Part shown: piece after piece, positions 1 through 12,540 of the stretch | How the letters are laid out: every line of letters starts with the position of its first letter | Position numbering within the stretch: the first letter of the stretch is position 1 | Assembly: GCA_002914845.1 (NCBI GenBank) | Contig: JXTC01000136.1 | Span: 502,663 to 566,662 of the forward strand | Length of the DNA: 64,000 nucleotides | Reading direction: 5' to 3' | Origin: Trema orientale | Lineage: Eukaryota > Streptophyta > Magnoliopsida > Rosales > Cannabaceae | Notes under the pieces: generated by a model | Seen by the model: only the letters and a program-made list of their open reading frames with translations | The model's database searches: none | Told to the model about the DNA's origin: nothing | Made by a program: the position numbers and the translations under genes

Positions 1-3000
1 TTTATAAAAAATTGTATTTTTCTAGATAAATCTCAATTTTTTCAAAAAAAAAAAAAAAAATCTGGGATTTATTTTATGTTATTTTATTTTTTGAAATTTC
101 ACCATATAAAATGGAATTTTCCCCTTAAAATTCTACCAAAGTCGTCGAAACCATTTAGGATGGGATGTGCTAATCAATTTACTTCAGTATTTCAATATTT
201 CATCTTTTGGCTTCTTACAAAACTCCAGGCCCAAAGTCAAAAAATTAAAAAATTCCGTTGAATTTTTTGAAAAGTTCAAGATATTGACAAAACATTCCGT
301 CACACAGATAAGACAGACGAAGTCAAACTTCTCTGAATAAAGTTAAACTTAAAGGTGACATCTTGACAAAACTAACTAAAATACTGATGCGATAGACTAA
401 CATATAACCATGCCAGATGAAAATGCACGTGTTATGATTTCCAGACTAAAATGCTAACGGTTAGACATAACACTTAAACCATTGATAAAAACTTCAATCC
501 TTTAGTTGCTTCTTTTGAGGAATTATTAAAAAAGCAGCCTTGGTGCTCGATTACACAGTATCAAACCAAACTAACATAATGGTTGGAATTAAAACTAAAA
601 TAAAAAGTAAAATATTGTTCATTACAATTCATCAAGATCGTGCCAAACTAATACATGCATTAACAATATTATTTCAGTATTTTCAGATAACGTTGGCTTT
701 AAATTTTTCGGACTTGTCTCTGGAAAATTATTTTTGTCTTTGTCATTTGATATCTTCAATTGTTTTTCTTATTTCCCAACAAAAATTATTATTCACAGAT
801 CCATTGAATCTAGTCGCTCTGATTTAGATACATAGATTCACTGAATCTAGTCGTTCCTGTTTTTTGATCGATCTAGATTTCACATTTGTGGAAGAAAATG
901 TAACACGTATCGATTGTTGTATTAATTCTTGTCACACAAATTCATAGGGAGTGTATGTTCCGATTCTTTATTTATTTATTTATTTATTTATTTTTCATAT
1001 AAATATTTTTTAATTTATTCAAACAATATTTCTTGTCAATTGATTAACAAGAATAATTCACTTGTGAGTTAACAATCAATTACATGTGTATTTTTTTAAT
1101 TAGAATATAAAATTTCAATTATGAATATAAATGATATTACCAATTAAAATAAGTCTGCAATCATATACATATCTAAGGTCATAATCTAGTAATTTTTTTT
1201 TTTTTGAGTCGTTGGATTTTATCTAACAGTTACTATAATTTGATTAATTGGAAAAAAAAATAACAATAAATAAGTGAATAATAAATTTTAATTGAACAAA
1301 ATAATACTTATAAAAAAAAATTTACTGGATCGGTGCCGTGTATATTGCATCACTCTTCACTTAACAATGTATTTTTGGAACGTAATAACAGATGTGGACC
1401 GTAGACCATATCACAACATATTGAAAGATTGCAAGATAAGTTGATACTTCAGTATGGAGCTTGAATTCCACAACTGTTAAAGTTCTTGACTAGGACGTTT
1501 TGTTTTTCATTCATTCATGAATATACAAATATATACATATAATAGGCAAGTACTCTACAATGACACATATACTGCAACTGAGGGATGAAACGTATTTGGT
1601 TCAACAACGACCCTTTATAGAAAATAATCAAATTACCTTCCCCTAAAAAAAAATGCAAAGTTTTTGGGATGAGAATTATTGATTCGGCAAGCACTACACT
1701 TTTAGCTAATTAATTAGTATGCATTAATTTGTGTTGTATGTACACTTACCGATTCTGATAGATTCCATTGTAATCTTATTTCATGGAGTTAATGCAAAGA
1801 TTCATTACATACATGTTCATAGACCATGTTGCCTTAGTTTCTAAACCTAATTGCTAGTTTACTAAATTGATGATTATATAATAATATGAATATAAAAAAA
1901 TAAAAAAGTAACAGATGATGTAGTAATTGAAGTAATTGATTTGTAATTTATAATTAACTTTAATTCATCGTAAATTCCACTGACAAAATCAAAGTATACC
2001 TTTTTTTTTTGATAAACTTAGACTATGGATTTTAGTAGGGAAAAATAATGACGTAAAAGTTGAAGAAAAACAAAGGGAAAATTATTTTCCTAAAATTCTA
2101 TGAGATTCTGTTTACAAGACTCTCTCTCTCATATTATTTTTATTATAATTTAAATCCTCCAAAATTACTATATACATCCTCAAATTTTTTCCATAAAATT
2201 TTATCCTTCGATTTTTTATAATATCCAAACAATAATGGAGTTCTTCTAAATTTATTTTTCTTTCCTCCCTAAAATTCAAGTTCCAAATAAATGAGAAAAA
2301 AAAAAAAATCAAAGGGACTACTCGACTTCTTTATGCTTTTCTGACCACAAAAAGTACTTGATATGAGCCATGCACCAAATGTTTTACCAAGACAACAATA
2401 ATATGATTTTTTTTTATTAAAAAAAAATATTATCTCTCTCCAAAAAAGAAAAAGTATTATCCGATTAAAATGTAACGAAAAGTTGTTTTATTCTTTTGTT
2501 TTTACATAATATCACTTCAAGATTTCAAATTCAGAAATGCTTTCTTTTTTTATTAGAAGTACTTTCGTTTAAAATTTTGATTTTAGCCTTAGGTAGTTTC
2601 TCACCTTTTTAGTGTCAATTAATTATATATACATGGGCAATAATTAGTTTTTTTTTTTAAACTTATGTATAAATTTTGTCTAATTAAAATTTATTATAAA
2701 TATTATCTTACGATAAAAAGTTAAAAAAAAAATCAAATAATATGTATTTATTATTATTTTTTTCTAACCACTCAAATTATAATAACTATTAGATAAATGA
2801 TCAGCTAAAAAATAGTCATATATATGTATGTGGAGATCATAATTAATATTATCGTTACTAATTGAGTCTGTACTCTGTATGAGTGGTTATCAAATATCAA
2901 TTTCTCGCATGGTTTGGGTAGGCCGTTTCGTGTTAGAGACACCTTTGACGTTAGTCCCAGAAGCACGGGAAGATAAGCGCTCGTGGCCAATTAACGGACA

Positions 3001-3167
3001 TAACTTAACCGACTCCACTTTGGTGGCCCCCAATGAATATTCTATTTATATACCCTACAAAAAGTGGGACCCACAGTGCTACTTGCGTTAGCTTGCAGCT
3101 CCTTTCCACGGGCCCACGTGCATTTGCATCCACAGTTTGACCACTTCCTCGTCGACCGATTGAATCT
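1..3167. other. AT-rich intergenic DNA, no gene seen
   Basis: No coding exon, RNA gene or clear transposon end was recognised here. The stretch is rich in A and T runs, with a short (TTTA)n microsatellite near 968-993. The less AT-rich part near 2880-3150 contains a G-box-like CCCACGTG around 3112 and could be old promoter or element-derived DNA, but no open frame supports a gene. Confidence 0.5.
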
Positions 3168-3176
3168 AAATCTAAA

Positions 3177-3360
3177 GAATAATGCTATGCGGCACCAGTG
3201 GTGCCCAGCACCACAGTGATGTGTCAGTCTGTCACTGGCTACTCATAATTATAATTTAAGTGGGACTCATGTGGGACCCAGTTTATTAATTAAATCATCC
3301 AGTGACAAACAGACATGTCACTGTGGTGCTGGGCACCACTGGTGCCCCATAGCATTGCTC
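3177..3360. mobile_element. Mutator-type MITE with 9-bp target duplication
   Basis: A 184-bp foldback element. The left arm reads GAATAATGCTATG and the reverse complement of the right arm reads GAGCAATGCTATG; the match continues through about 60 bases per arm around the shared core GGCACCAGTGGTGCCCAGCA. It is flanked by a perfect 9-bp direct repeat AAATCTAAA (3168-3176 and 3361-3369). Nine-base duplications are the signature of Mutator-like elements. It is too short to code for a transposase, so it would have been moved by one supplied elsewhere. Confidence 0.85.
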
Positions 3361-3499
3361 AAATCTAAATGAGCCACTTTTTTTTTTTCCTCTTTTTTTT
3401 TGAAAAATAGAAAATTAGAAAATTCTCGAGTATATATCAAACTAGTCGTTATACCACGCTTTGCGCGAGTTGTATTAATATTGCATATATTAAGCCTAA

Positions 3500-4327
3500 T
3501 GTATAGTTAAGTTCAATGTATTTCAACATTAAAAAATATATTTATTTTTATATTTATTTTGATGAGACGAATGTAGCACAACCATTTGTTCGATGAATTA
3601 AATTTATTATTAGCTATCATTAATATTAAATTAAATATAATATTATATAATACATGTATATATTACAATCAATCATAGCAAAGAAAAATAATGATAGGAC
3701 CAATCATATCATGAAAAAATTAAGATTTTTCTAAAAATTTTAAAAATAGAATAATGATCAAAGATATAGTTAGGTTCAATGTATTTCAACATCAAAAAAT
3801 ATATTTATCTCTTTATTTATTTTTATGAGACGAATGTAACACAATTTTTTGACGTTCGATGAACTAAATTTAATATAAGTAATCATTAATACTACAGTAG
3901 GGGCGTCCCTACGTAGGGCCCTGTCTATACACCGTTTGATGGGAATCTGTGCATAAACAGATTCCCCACAGATTCCCGTTATTCCCCACAGATTCCCATC
4001 AAACGGTATATAAAAGATGGCCCTACGTAGGGGCGCCCCTACTGTAGCCCTCCCCTTAAATTAAATATAATATTTTATAAAACATTAAATTATGTTTTTA
4101 TCTCTCTCTATATTTATTTTGATGAGACGAATGTAACACAATCATTTGTTCGATTCGATAAACTAAATTTATTATAAGATATCATTAATATTAATTTAAA
4201 TACAATATTATATAATACATGTATATATTACAACTAATCATAGCAAAGAAAAATAATGATTGGACCAATCATATCATGAAAAAATTAAGATTTTTCTAAA
4301 AATTTTAAAATAAAATGGTGATCAAAG
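3500..4327. repeat. three diverged direct repeats inside the Helitron
   Basis: Three related units of roughly 260, 170 (without its MITE) and 240 bases follow each other: about 3500-3763, 3764-4084 and 4085-4327. Shared landmarks are GATGAGACGAATGTA, TTCAATGTATTTCAACAT, CATTAATATTAAATTAAAT and, in units 1 and 3, the end GATCAAAG (3756-3763 and 4320-4327). The second unit is interrupted by the MITE at 3892-4047 and is truncated relative to the others. Confidence 0.7.
3892..4047. mobile_element. foldback MITE, CTACAGTAGGGGC family, copy 1
   Basis: An almost complete inverted repeat. The left end CTACAGTAGGGGCGTCCCTA mirrors the right end at 4028-4047, and the inner parts around ACCGTTTGATGGGAATCTGT also pair. 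It interrupts the second Helitron repeat between CATTAATA and TTAAATTAAAT, so it is younger than the Helitron repeats. No clean target duplication is visible; eight extra bases CCCTCCCC sit at the right junction. A second copy lies at 31530-31664. Confidence 0.75.
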
Positions 4328-4547
4328 AAGCTATCAGAGTTTTGAGCTTCAGGCTTAATATAGATATATAGATAGGATTATTGTATATTGGAATAAATTG
4401 AATTAGAGTGGATATGCTTAACACTATTCTGTATTAGGTATAGTATTAGATTAGATTTAGATTATTTTGTACAACGTAGAACCTAAATTGTGGAATAATA
4501 TTTTTAATTTAATTTGAATCTTCAACTAATTTAAAGGTACATCACAA

Positions 4548-4729
4548 GAGCAATATTATAAGGTAACAGTAGTGCCAACATCTCAATGATATATCAGTTT
4601 ATTACTGGTGATTCTAATTAATAAAATAGGTCTCTTATGGGTCCTACTTGATATGTAATTATAATTAATCATTAACAGATTGATACATAATATGGTATTG
4701 GGTAACATATGGTGCACATAGTATTACTC
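4548..4729. mobile_element. diverged copy of the 3177-3360 MITE family
   Basis: Length 182 bp, close to the 184 bp of the intact copy. It begins GAGCAATATTATA and ends AGTATTACTC, matching the same terminal sequence GAGCAATGCTATG with substitutions. The inner order (GTGCCAACA, then ATATCAGTTTATTACTGG, then the mirror image) is conserved. Flanks ACATCACAA and ACGTAAAAA agree at 6 of 9 bases, consistent with a decayed 9-bp target duplication. Confidence 0.6.
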
Positions 4730-5130
4730 ACGTAAAAAATGACCTATTAGAATTGAGATGTGCAATAGACATGAAGTCCATTGGTAATGATGTGTATGAT
4801 TAATAATCTCTGAATGAAATTATTTAACTAATTTTAGGATATGAATTATTCATCATAATCTCAAGTAGCATTAAACATGGGATTAGGATAATTAATCTTT
4901 ATCCCAATCCTAATGCCAAACAAAACCGTATGGTATTATTTTGAAGTTTGCAATGCAAAACCAGAGTGAAAGAAACATTCTGTTTTTTAAGAGTGAAAAG
5001 GTGAAAGAAACATTTTAAGTTAATATCAATAGTTTATCTATTAAAAATTATGTTCCTTCAGACATTTCATCGGATTAAAAGGATTAATTACTCTATTGAA
5101 TATTAGTGTCATAAATTATTTAAAAAAAAA

Positions 5131-5345
5131 AACTACGTTAGTTCATGAACTTTAAAATTTTTCATTTTTGCTCATTCGATTTTTAAATTGTTCTCCAATT
5201 AATATTAGAATTTGTCTCTAAATTTGGGATAAAAATATTTCTATTAGCGGAAAATGTTAAACTTAACAATAAGGACCAAAATGAAATATTATAAAGCTTA
5301 AGACCGAAACGAAATTTTTTGAAATTTAATGATTAAATAAGATCT
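5131..5345. repeat. degenerate foldback repeat
   Basis: The sequence starting TTAGTTCATGAACTTTAAAA near 5148 pairs imperfectly with the reverse complement of the sequence around 5290-5340, giving arms of about 80 bases. This looks like an old MITE. Exact ends and a target duplication could not be fixed. Confidence 0.35.
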
Positions 5346-6506
5346 TTTCAATATATTGAGGACTAATAAGATGATAAATCCTATTAATAATGAACTTAGT
5401 TTCTTTTTCTAATTTTGATTTAATCGATAAATTTGATGTACATAAGGAGTAAAAATAAGGTTGCTTGGTGATAATTACACCTCATCCCTATACGGAAGTA
5501 ATGAGTTTGAATCTACTTTACCCAAGTGGGGGGAAAAAAAAAGATAAACTCGAGTTCTAATCTCCCTACAAGAATTGCTATTCTCATATGCTATTGAGAT
5601 GGGCCTTATGATAGGATTCATTGGATGTATCTAATATATTATTAGAATAACCACTAAGTGGGGTGGTTATACAATTATTTTTTACTAGTAGAATATGACA
5701 CTAATATAGTTAAAATCCGCCTAAAAAGTCTCTCAGCAAACATTCTCGTTAGTAGGGTTAGAAGAGCTCCCATAGTAATCCTTACAAGTAGCCATATTTT
5801 TGTGGAGCTATGGTGAAGTTTCATCATCCAATAGAGTAAAATTGTAAAAATTTGCTTAAAGGGCATTCAATGAGTATTCTTGTTAACAGGGTTGGAAGCT
5901 CCTATAGTAACATTCAAGAAGAAGTGCTACTATGATCATCGTCCCCTATGTACTTTTTTTTTTTTTTCTCACAAAATATATAGGTTTAGGATAGATGAGT
6001 AAAGAATTTTAATTCAATAGTAGAAAATCTACCATAGATGTAGCTATACTAACTAAAGCTTGGAACCTCTCAACAAAAAAAGTAAGCTTGGGACCACCGC
6101 CTCAGTACTTATATTAGTCATTGATATATGATTTAATTCCTAATAAAATATTAAAGCTTAATCCTAAAAAAAATCCATTAAATATCAACGCTGTGCAATT
6201 AAAAACTTGGAAAAAGACAGACAACCAATAATTACGATTGCTCTGTTTATTTAAAAAAAAATTCCACGAGACGAAATTTCGTTACTAATTACATCACACG
6301 CAGCCGTATATACAAGCATGATAGAAGTGATCGTCGTGTAACACTTGATCGACATTGGATTATGCTGACGTGTACGTCTCTGATTCATCCTTAAACCCAC
6401 CAATGGAAGAAAGATGGGTATATTGGGCCCACACTCAAAGTAAGAACGAAGATCACCACCAATAAATATCATATCATCTCAAGTCCTCTGATCTTTCCCC
6501 TTTCTC

Positions 6507-6516
6507 TTTATATATG
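6507..6516 (+). promoter_or_regulatory. TATA box of the vacuolar processing enzyme gene
   Basis: TTTATATATG lies 73 bases before the ATG, inside a T/A alternating stretch that follows a CT-rich leader. The spacing suits a start of transcription near 6540 and a leader of about 50 bases. Confidence 0.5.
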
Positions 6517-6588
6517 CATATATATACACAAACCTGACCAAGTTCAGGATCAGCTACCCCTCTCCTCTAAAAGTCACCGGAAACCGCC

Positions 6589-9500
6589 ATGGCTCGGTTC
6601 GCGACCGGCGTCCTCCTCCTCCTTTGCTTCCTTGCTCTCTCTGTATTCGCTTCCGGTAGCCGGGACCTCATCGGTGATGTTCTCCGGTTACCTTCTGAAG
6701 CTTCGAGATTCTTCCGAAACCGTGGTGCTGCTGTTGGTGATGAGGATAACGATTCTGACGCCGTCGGGACCAGATGGGCGGTTCTGATCGCTGGCTCAAA
6801 TGGGTATTGGAATTACAGGCATCAGGTTCTTACCTTCCCCAAATAGTTTGCTTTTTTTTTTTTATGGTATATATATATATATATATATTGCTGGTTTGAA
6901 AAAAAAAATTTACGAATTTTTGAAATTTTGATGTAATTAATGGATTTTGTGCTGAAATATGATAAAGGGTATTGTGTTCTAATGATTTTGTAGCGTTTTC
7001 CTTTACGGTGGTTTTATAAAGAGAAAGTAAAACTTTCACTTTTTAGGAGCTAGAGATTGCTTTGAAACTAAGCATGAATCGAGTCCTAGTGTCTTACGAA
7101 ATTTATGCTTTTGATTTAATCTTTTTGGTTTGATATTAAGTACTATTGTTGTTTTTGTTGCATGGATGGTTCATATTCAATTGTGTCAAAGTTTTTTGTT
7201 TAGGTGACTTTTATATAATGAGTTTTAGTGACATATTTATGGTTATTTGAGCTTTCAAAACACATAACATGGTTTAATTCTTATTTTTCGATTCGGGTAT
7301 TTATTTTTATAGGCCGATATCTGCCATGCTTATCAACTGTTGAAGCAAGGTGGATTGAAGGATGAAAACATTGTTGTCTTCATGTATGATGATATTGCTT
7401 ACAATGAGGAGAATCCCAGGCCTGGAGTCATTATTAACAACCCACATGGGGAAGATGTTTATAAAGGAGTTCCAAAGGTAACTTTCCTTTCCTTGTAAAT
7501 ATTAACATACTCCGAAATATTTGTTGTTGTTGTATACCTGACACGGTGGATTTTTGTGTTGACAGGATTATACTGGTGAAGATGTCACCGTTGATAACTT
7601 CTTCGCAGTTATCCTTGGAAATAAAACTGCCGTTAAAGGGGGTAGTGGAAAAGTTGTAGATAGTGGTCCAAATGATCATATTTTCATATACTATTCCGAT
7701 CATGGTGGTCCTGGAGTTCTTGGTTAGTAGTTCTATGAAATCAACTTTCTGCTGAACATGTTACGAGCTTTAGTAGTTTGGTGTTATATTAGAAAGACGG
7801 TATTGTTTGAATGGCATGGTCATATGGCATGCGATGGACTGTCATGAAAAGAATATATTAATTTGTCTTGTTTCTTTCCTCCCTGAAAAATTTTAAATTT
7901 AACATGAGTTTTGAAAATTATGATTATTGAAGAATCGTATACTAAAGATTTATTATTCCTGGGAGTTGTTGTCTAGTTTGACTTGATTAATTTTTCATTC
8001 GAGCATCTTTGTTTGTTGCAGTTGCTTGTAACTTAAGACTCATGCGATCATCATTAAGAATAATAACAGCAATAATTAATAACAAACAATATTTTGTCTG
8101 CTTGGAAGTTCAAAGTATGTTATCCCTTGATATTTTTCACAACTGCTATATTAAGCTGACCTCTGCCGTATCTACTATGTTTTGGTAAGATCAGATATTT
8201 TACATATTATCGATTGCACGGATCTCTTCTCCATCTTATTTGTTTCTTTATTTATTTATTTTTAAATAGGAATGCCTACCTATCCTTACCTTTATGCTGA
8301 TGATCTGAATGAAGTTTTGAAAAGGAAACATGCTGCAGGGACCTATAAAAGTTTGGTAAGTTGCTAACTTAACTCTTATATATGGATGCTATGACGCTGC
8401 TTGCATCAATTTTGGTCAAATTTTGATGTTTTGGTCGTTGTATTGAGTTGGAATTTGCAGGTGTTTTATCTTGAAGCTTGTGAATCCGGAAGTATTTTTG
8501 AAGGTCTTCTCCGTGAAGATTTAAATATCTATGCGACGACAGCATCAAATGCGGAAGAAAGCAGTTGGGGAACTTACTGCCCTGGAGAGTATCCTAGTCC
8601 TCCCCCAGAATACGAAACCTGTTTGGGCGATTTGTATAGCGTTGCTTGGCTGGAAGACAGGTATTGACAGGCCTTTGCAATTATGATGATGAGGGAATAA
8701 AGAAGCTTAGTATCGAGTTCATCTTGCTTTATCCTTGGATTGATAACAACATAGTCATAAGTAAGAAGTTTAATCCAAAACAAGGAAAAATTGTCATGGT
8801 TAAGATATTTTTAAACCCCTTTCCCCAAAATTGGAGTATAAATGGATATGTGAAAAGTGGATGATGTGCGTTTTGTTAGAGCTGAATCCCTACTAAGTAG
8901 TATGTCTATTCTATTAGTTACTTTTTCTTTTTTCTTTTTTTTTTTTTTTTGGGCTGAAGAATTATTTAAATGGCATGTATGCAATCCTCTTCAGATCTTG
9001 ATAAGCCTAACAATCTGATATTTTGGACAGTGACATACACAATTTGCGGACAGAAACTTTACATCAGCAGTATGAATTGGTAAGAGAGCTCCTTTCCAAT
9101 CAGCAGCAATGTAGTATCGAAAAATAAAAGTCAAAATTAAAAAAGGCTGGGTTATGTACCGTTGCTTTTGAGGTTGAATAAATGCTTTCTACCATATTTG
9201 AAATGGAGGACTATTCAACAAACTCACTATTTCATTATAAGCGATGATGCAAATGTGATGATTGTATTTTGCCGGTATTATCAGGTTAAGAAGAGGACAG
9301 CCAATGACAATTCTGTTTATGGCTCTCATGTCATGCAATATGGTGATATAGGGCTTAGCAAAGAAAATCTCTTCAAGTATATTGGTTCAAATCCTGCAAA
9401 TGACAATTACACTTTCGTGGACGAGAACTCTTTGAGGCCACCCACAAAAGCCATTAACCAGCGTGATGCCGATCTTGTCCATTTCTGGGATAAGGTTACT

Positions 9501-10260
9501 CCTCTCCTTCCTTCTATTTTCTATTGTTCTTTTTTCTTTTGCCCCATATATCTTCTAGGTTGTTTACCCAAATTTCCTATATCGAGATATTTTCAGTTCA
9601 CTTATGCGTGCAAGCGGCGGGTTTTTATTTTTATTTTATTTTATTCTTGTTTAACTCAGGTCTTGAAAAAATGAAGGTATTATGTTCTATCAGCCCCTAT
9701 TTTTTGGTCCTTGACTCAGTTTCTTCCGATTGTACCTTTTGCAGTTCCGGAAGGCTCCTGAAGGCTCACCAAGGAAGATCAAAGCACAGAAGGAGTTTCT
9801 TGAAGCAATGTCACATAGAATGCATATAGATGAGAGTGTGAAACTTGTTGGGAAGCTTTTGTTTGGAATTGAGAATGGTCCAGAGGTGCTCAACACTGTT
9901 CGCCCTGCCGGCCTTCCACTTGTTAATGACTGGAAATGTCTTAAGACACTGGTACTTAATAACTTACTATTTCAGCCTCTGTTTTAACTCCTTTTAGAAC
10001 ATTACTGGTTCATGTTCCACCATAACAAATCTATTGCAGTTCAACCTCTGATAAAAATTGTTATGCCTTATGCTTAGGTGAGGACTTTTGAGACTCATTG
10101 TGGCTCTCTGTCCCAATACGGTATGAAACACATGCGATCCTTCGCCAACATCTGCAATGCTGGAATCAAGGAGCAGCAGATGGCCGAGGCATCTGCACAA
10201 GCTTGCGTGAACATTCCTTCGAGCCGTTGGAGCTCTCTGCAGAAGGGATTCAGTGCGTGA
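6589..10260 (+). CDS. vacuolar processing enzyme (legumain, peptidase family C13)
   Basis: Asparaginyl endopeptidase that matures vacuolar proteins and acts in plant programmed cell death. Nine coding exons: 6589-6825, 7313-7477, 7566-7722, 8270-8355, 8461-8660, 9031-9079, 9285-9494, 9745-9951, 10078-10260. All have GT-AG borders and the phases close to 497 residues, the usual length and exon count for plant VPEs. A signal peptide (residues about 1-22, [13 protein letters not shown]) leads into a short propeptide. The peptidase domain starts at [18 protein letters not shown]. The catalytic pair is His180 in YYSDHGGPG and Cys222 in EACESGS. One N-glycosylation site is visible at NKT (153). The C-terminal part, from about residue 340, is the autoinhibitory domain that is normally cleaved off; it ends with conserved Cys pairs ([14 protein letters not shown]). 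No break is seen, so the gene looks functional. Assignment to the alpha, beta, gamma or delta subtype needs a tree. Confidence 0.95.
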
Positions 10261-12540
10261 GTGAAGAAGCACAGATATGGGATAATCTGATATCAGATAT
10301 ATGGTCATTTGTTGAAACAATATGCTTGTGGTTTCTACATTCCTGATTGCTTCCTTGTATATACAAATCAACTCAAGCAATCTACTAGACTTGTCTATTA
10401 TGCTAATGCACTAATAATGTATGTTTTTAAAATTGTAAAGTAATGTCTGCAAGTATGGCAGTATGCCATGAATATGAATGTAACTATTTGGAATTCGGTG
10501 CAAGACGCTTAATAAGGTAATGTCCTCAAAGCCTTTTCTTCTTCAAAAAATTTGTTTATAAATATAGGGGGCGTCTATACCTAAAAAAGGCCCCGTGTAA
10601 GACCGCATGATATCAGCCATCTGATTTCATATCGATGGTTCTGATTGACGAGCTTATGTTGCAAAATCTGAGGTACATCACACTTGATAGACTCTATATC
10701 AACCTGGAAAAAATAAGAGCACGTTTTCGCCATCTCTCTTTCCCTATCGCCGTCTCCTCGATCCGAACTAAAATCTTAGAACAAAGATAAGTGGTGTTGG
10801 TTTTTTTTTTTTTTTTTTTTTTTTTAGTCATGATTGTTCATTGTTTCAGCCTTTATTAGGAACAGTGTCCGACTATTTGAAGCATTTTAATGTATATAAT
10901 TTTTTTTCAGAGGAGGAAATATGGTATATGGAGATACTCTAGCAATTCTCAACTGTCAGCCAATATATTGTGGACATGTGTTGCGGCTGCTCTCGGAGTC
11001 AGAACGACAGCTTACCCTTGTCGTTTCTTAAAAGCCTCAACCCTCAAATTTTGTGGTGCTGGTACTCCATATTAACTGAAGTGTAGATTATTGGAGCCAT
11101 GTCCATGGCACGACCTGTTAGACTGAAGATAATAATAATAGAAGCTACATTTTCAACGACTGTGAGCTGTTTTCTTTAAGCCATTATAAAATTATAAAAT
11201 TAAAATATCTAGAATGCATGATTTCCGATTTTTAAAAGAGAAATCCATAAAGTTAAATGTATACTTATACTGTGTAGTACCAAATAATTTATATGCAACC
11301 AAACAAAGGTTGATTTAGCGTAGCCAGTCTCTTATCTGAATTATTGCGTGCTTTAAACCGTATTTGAAGGTTGCGTGTTGGCTGTCGTTTGCTTTATTTT
11401 TTTGGTCAACTAAAGACCAAAAGCAATGGTTAGGTGAAGCATTGGCATTTAGTGGACGATCAAAGTGTTCCCGTGGAACTGGCCGCATCAGATTAAAGCC
11501 TAAAATGATTAATTATTTTTATTTTTGAGAGAAAACCAGTGAGAGCAGAGCAGTGCTGGCTGCTGGCTTTGTCTGTATTTTGTACGGTGTCGTATTGGGC
11601 GTATTCGGATTCTCACGGCGAGTGTAGCGGGAAAGCTCTGGTAAGCACATGAAACGATCTCTATGCCACGTCAGCATCTCATACAAACCAAAAACATAGT
11701 TCCGTATCTGTCTCTTTCTTCCGTAACTCCGTGGTTCGTGTGGACCGTCTTCTCTCTCCCTCTTGGAATGAAAGAAATAGGGTTTATTATATTAATACCT
11801 GCAAATTATACATGTACCACTTTGATCTTTAAATTTTTAATTTACATAGTAATAATCCCTGAATTATAAATTATTATAATAATGATCCTTTTGTCATAAA
11901 TTATTAAATATTTAACAGAATTAAGTCATTAAAAAATACACAGTTTGGTAACTGTGGTCAATAATAAGACTCCAAATTTTCAACTTATCAATAGACTATA
12001 AAAAATGTATGCAATTATGCAGCAATAACCTTTTTTTCTTTATATATAACAAACTATTGAATTTATAAGGTAAATGAGTCATGTGCAAAGCACATAATTT
12101 AGTAATTATGGCTGAGAACGAGATTTTAACTCATAGAAGTAAATAATACCAAATTATATACTTTAATTATGACTATTTTCTATTAAAAAACTAACTATTT
12201 GTGACGAATGAGCCATTATTATAACAATTACATAATTCAAGGGACATTATAGTGTAAGGTAAAATTTTGGGAGTCAAAGTGATATAATGAATATAATTCA
12301 AGGGCCATTATTGTAACCTTCTCAAGCTTGCTTAGACAAAATACAATGAGTATCAATTGATAATATGATAGTTACTATTGGCTTTTATATTTGGAATTAG
12401 GAAATTATATGCTTCTTATAACGCGCACTTACATTCACGAAATTAAAGTAGTGAATTAATTTCCCGTTGATAGTGAATTGGAGCTTAAGTTTGGTAAAGG
12501 ATTAGAAATGTTGTATTTCTAATGTGTTCATTAAAATGTA
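10261..12540. other. VPE 3' flank and intergenic DNA
   Basis: The VPE 3' untranslated region probably runs to about 10.5 kb; AATAAT at 10412 and AATAAG near 10510 are possible poly(A) signals. Beyond it no gene was recognised. A roughly 530-base imperfect foldback spans about 11790-12320: ATAATCCCTGAATTATAAATT (near 11851) pairs with the reverse of AATTCAAGGGACATTAT (near 12234) and again near 12296. It looks like an old MITE whose ends cannot be fixed. A poly(T) run lies at 10801-10826. Confidence 0.4.

Larger units (their letters stand above)
3442..4377 (-). mobile_element. non-autonomous Helitron-like element
   Basis: Read on the minus strand, the element begins TCCTATCTATATATCT (4377 downward) and ends with CTAG (3445-3442). 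An imperfect GC-rich hairpin (CGC-AAA-GCG core, near 3459-3467) lies just inside the CTAG end. It is flanked by A on the 5' side and T on the 3' side, the AT insertion site expected of Helitrons, and there is no target duplication. These are the known Helitron hallmarks: 5' TC, 3' hairpin then CTRR, insertion between A and T. No Rep/helicase coding sequence is present. The interior is made of diverged direct repeats and carries a nested MITE. The hairpin is degraded, so the family call rests on the combination of ends. Confidence 0.6.

Noticed and set aside
2805..3091. Overlapping short open frames on both strands near 2.9 kb
   Set aside because: They are 60-70 residues, unrelated to any family I know, and have no splice or promoter context. 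Chance frames in a less AT-rich patch.
9162..9674. A 170-residue open frame across VPE exon 7
   Set aside because: It reads through the intron on both sides of the true exon (9285-9494); the exon borders fit the VPE protein exactly.
9994..10380. A 128-residue minus-strand frame opposite the last VPE exon
   Set aside because: It is the antisense shadow of a conserved coding exon.
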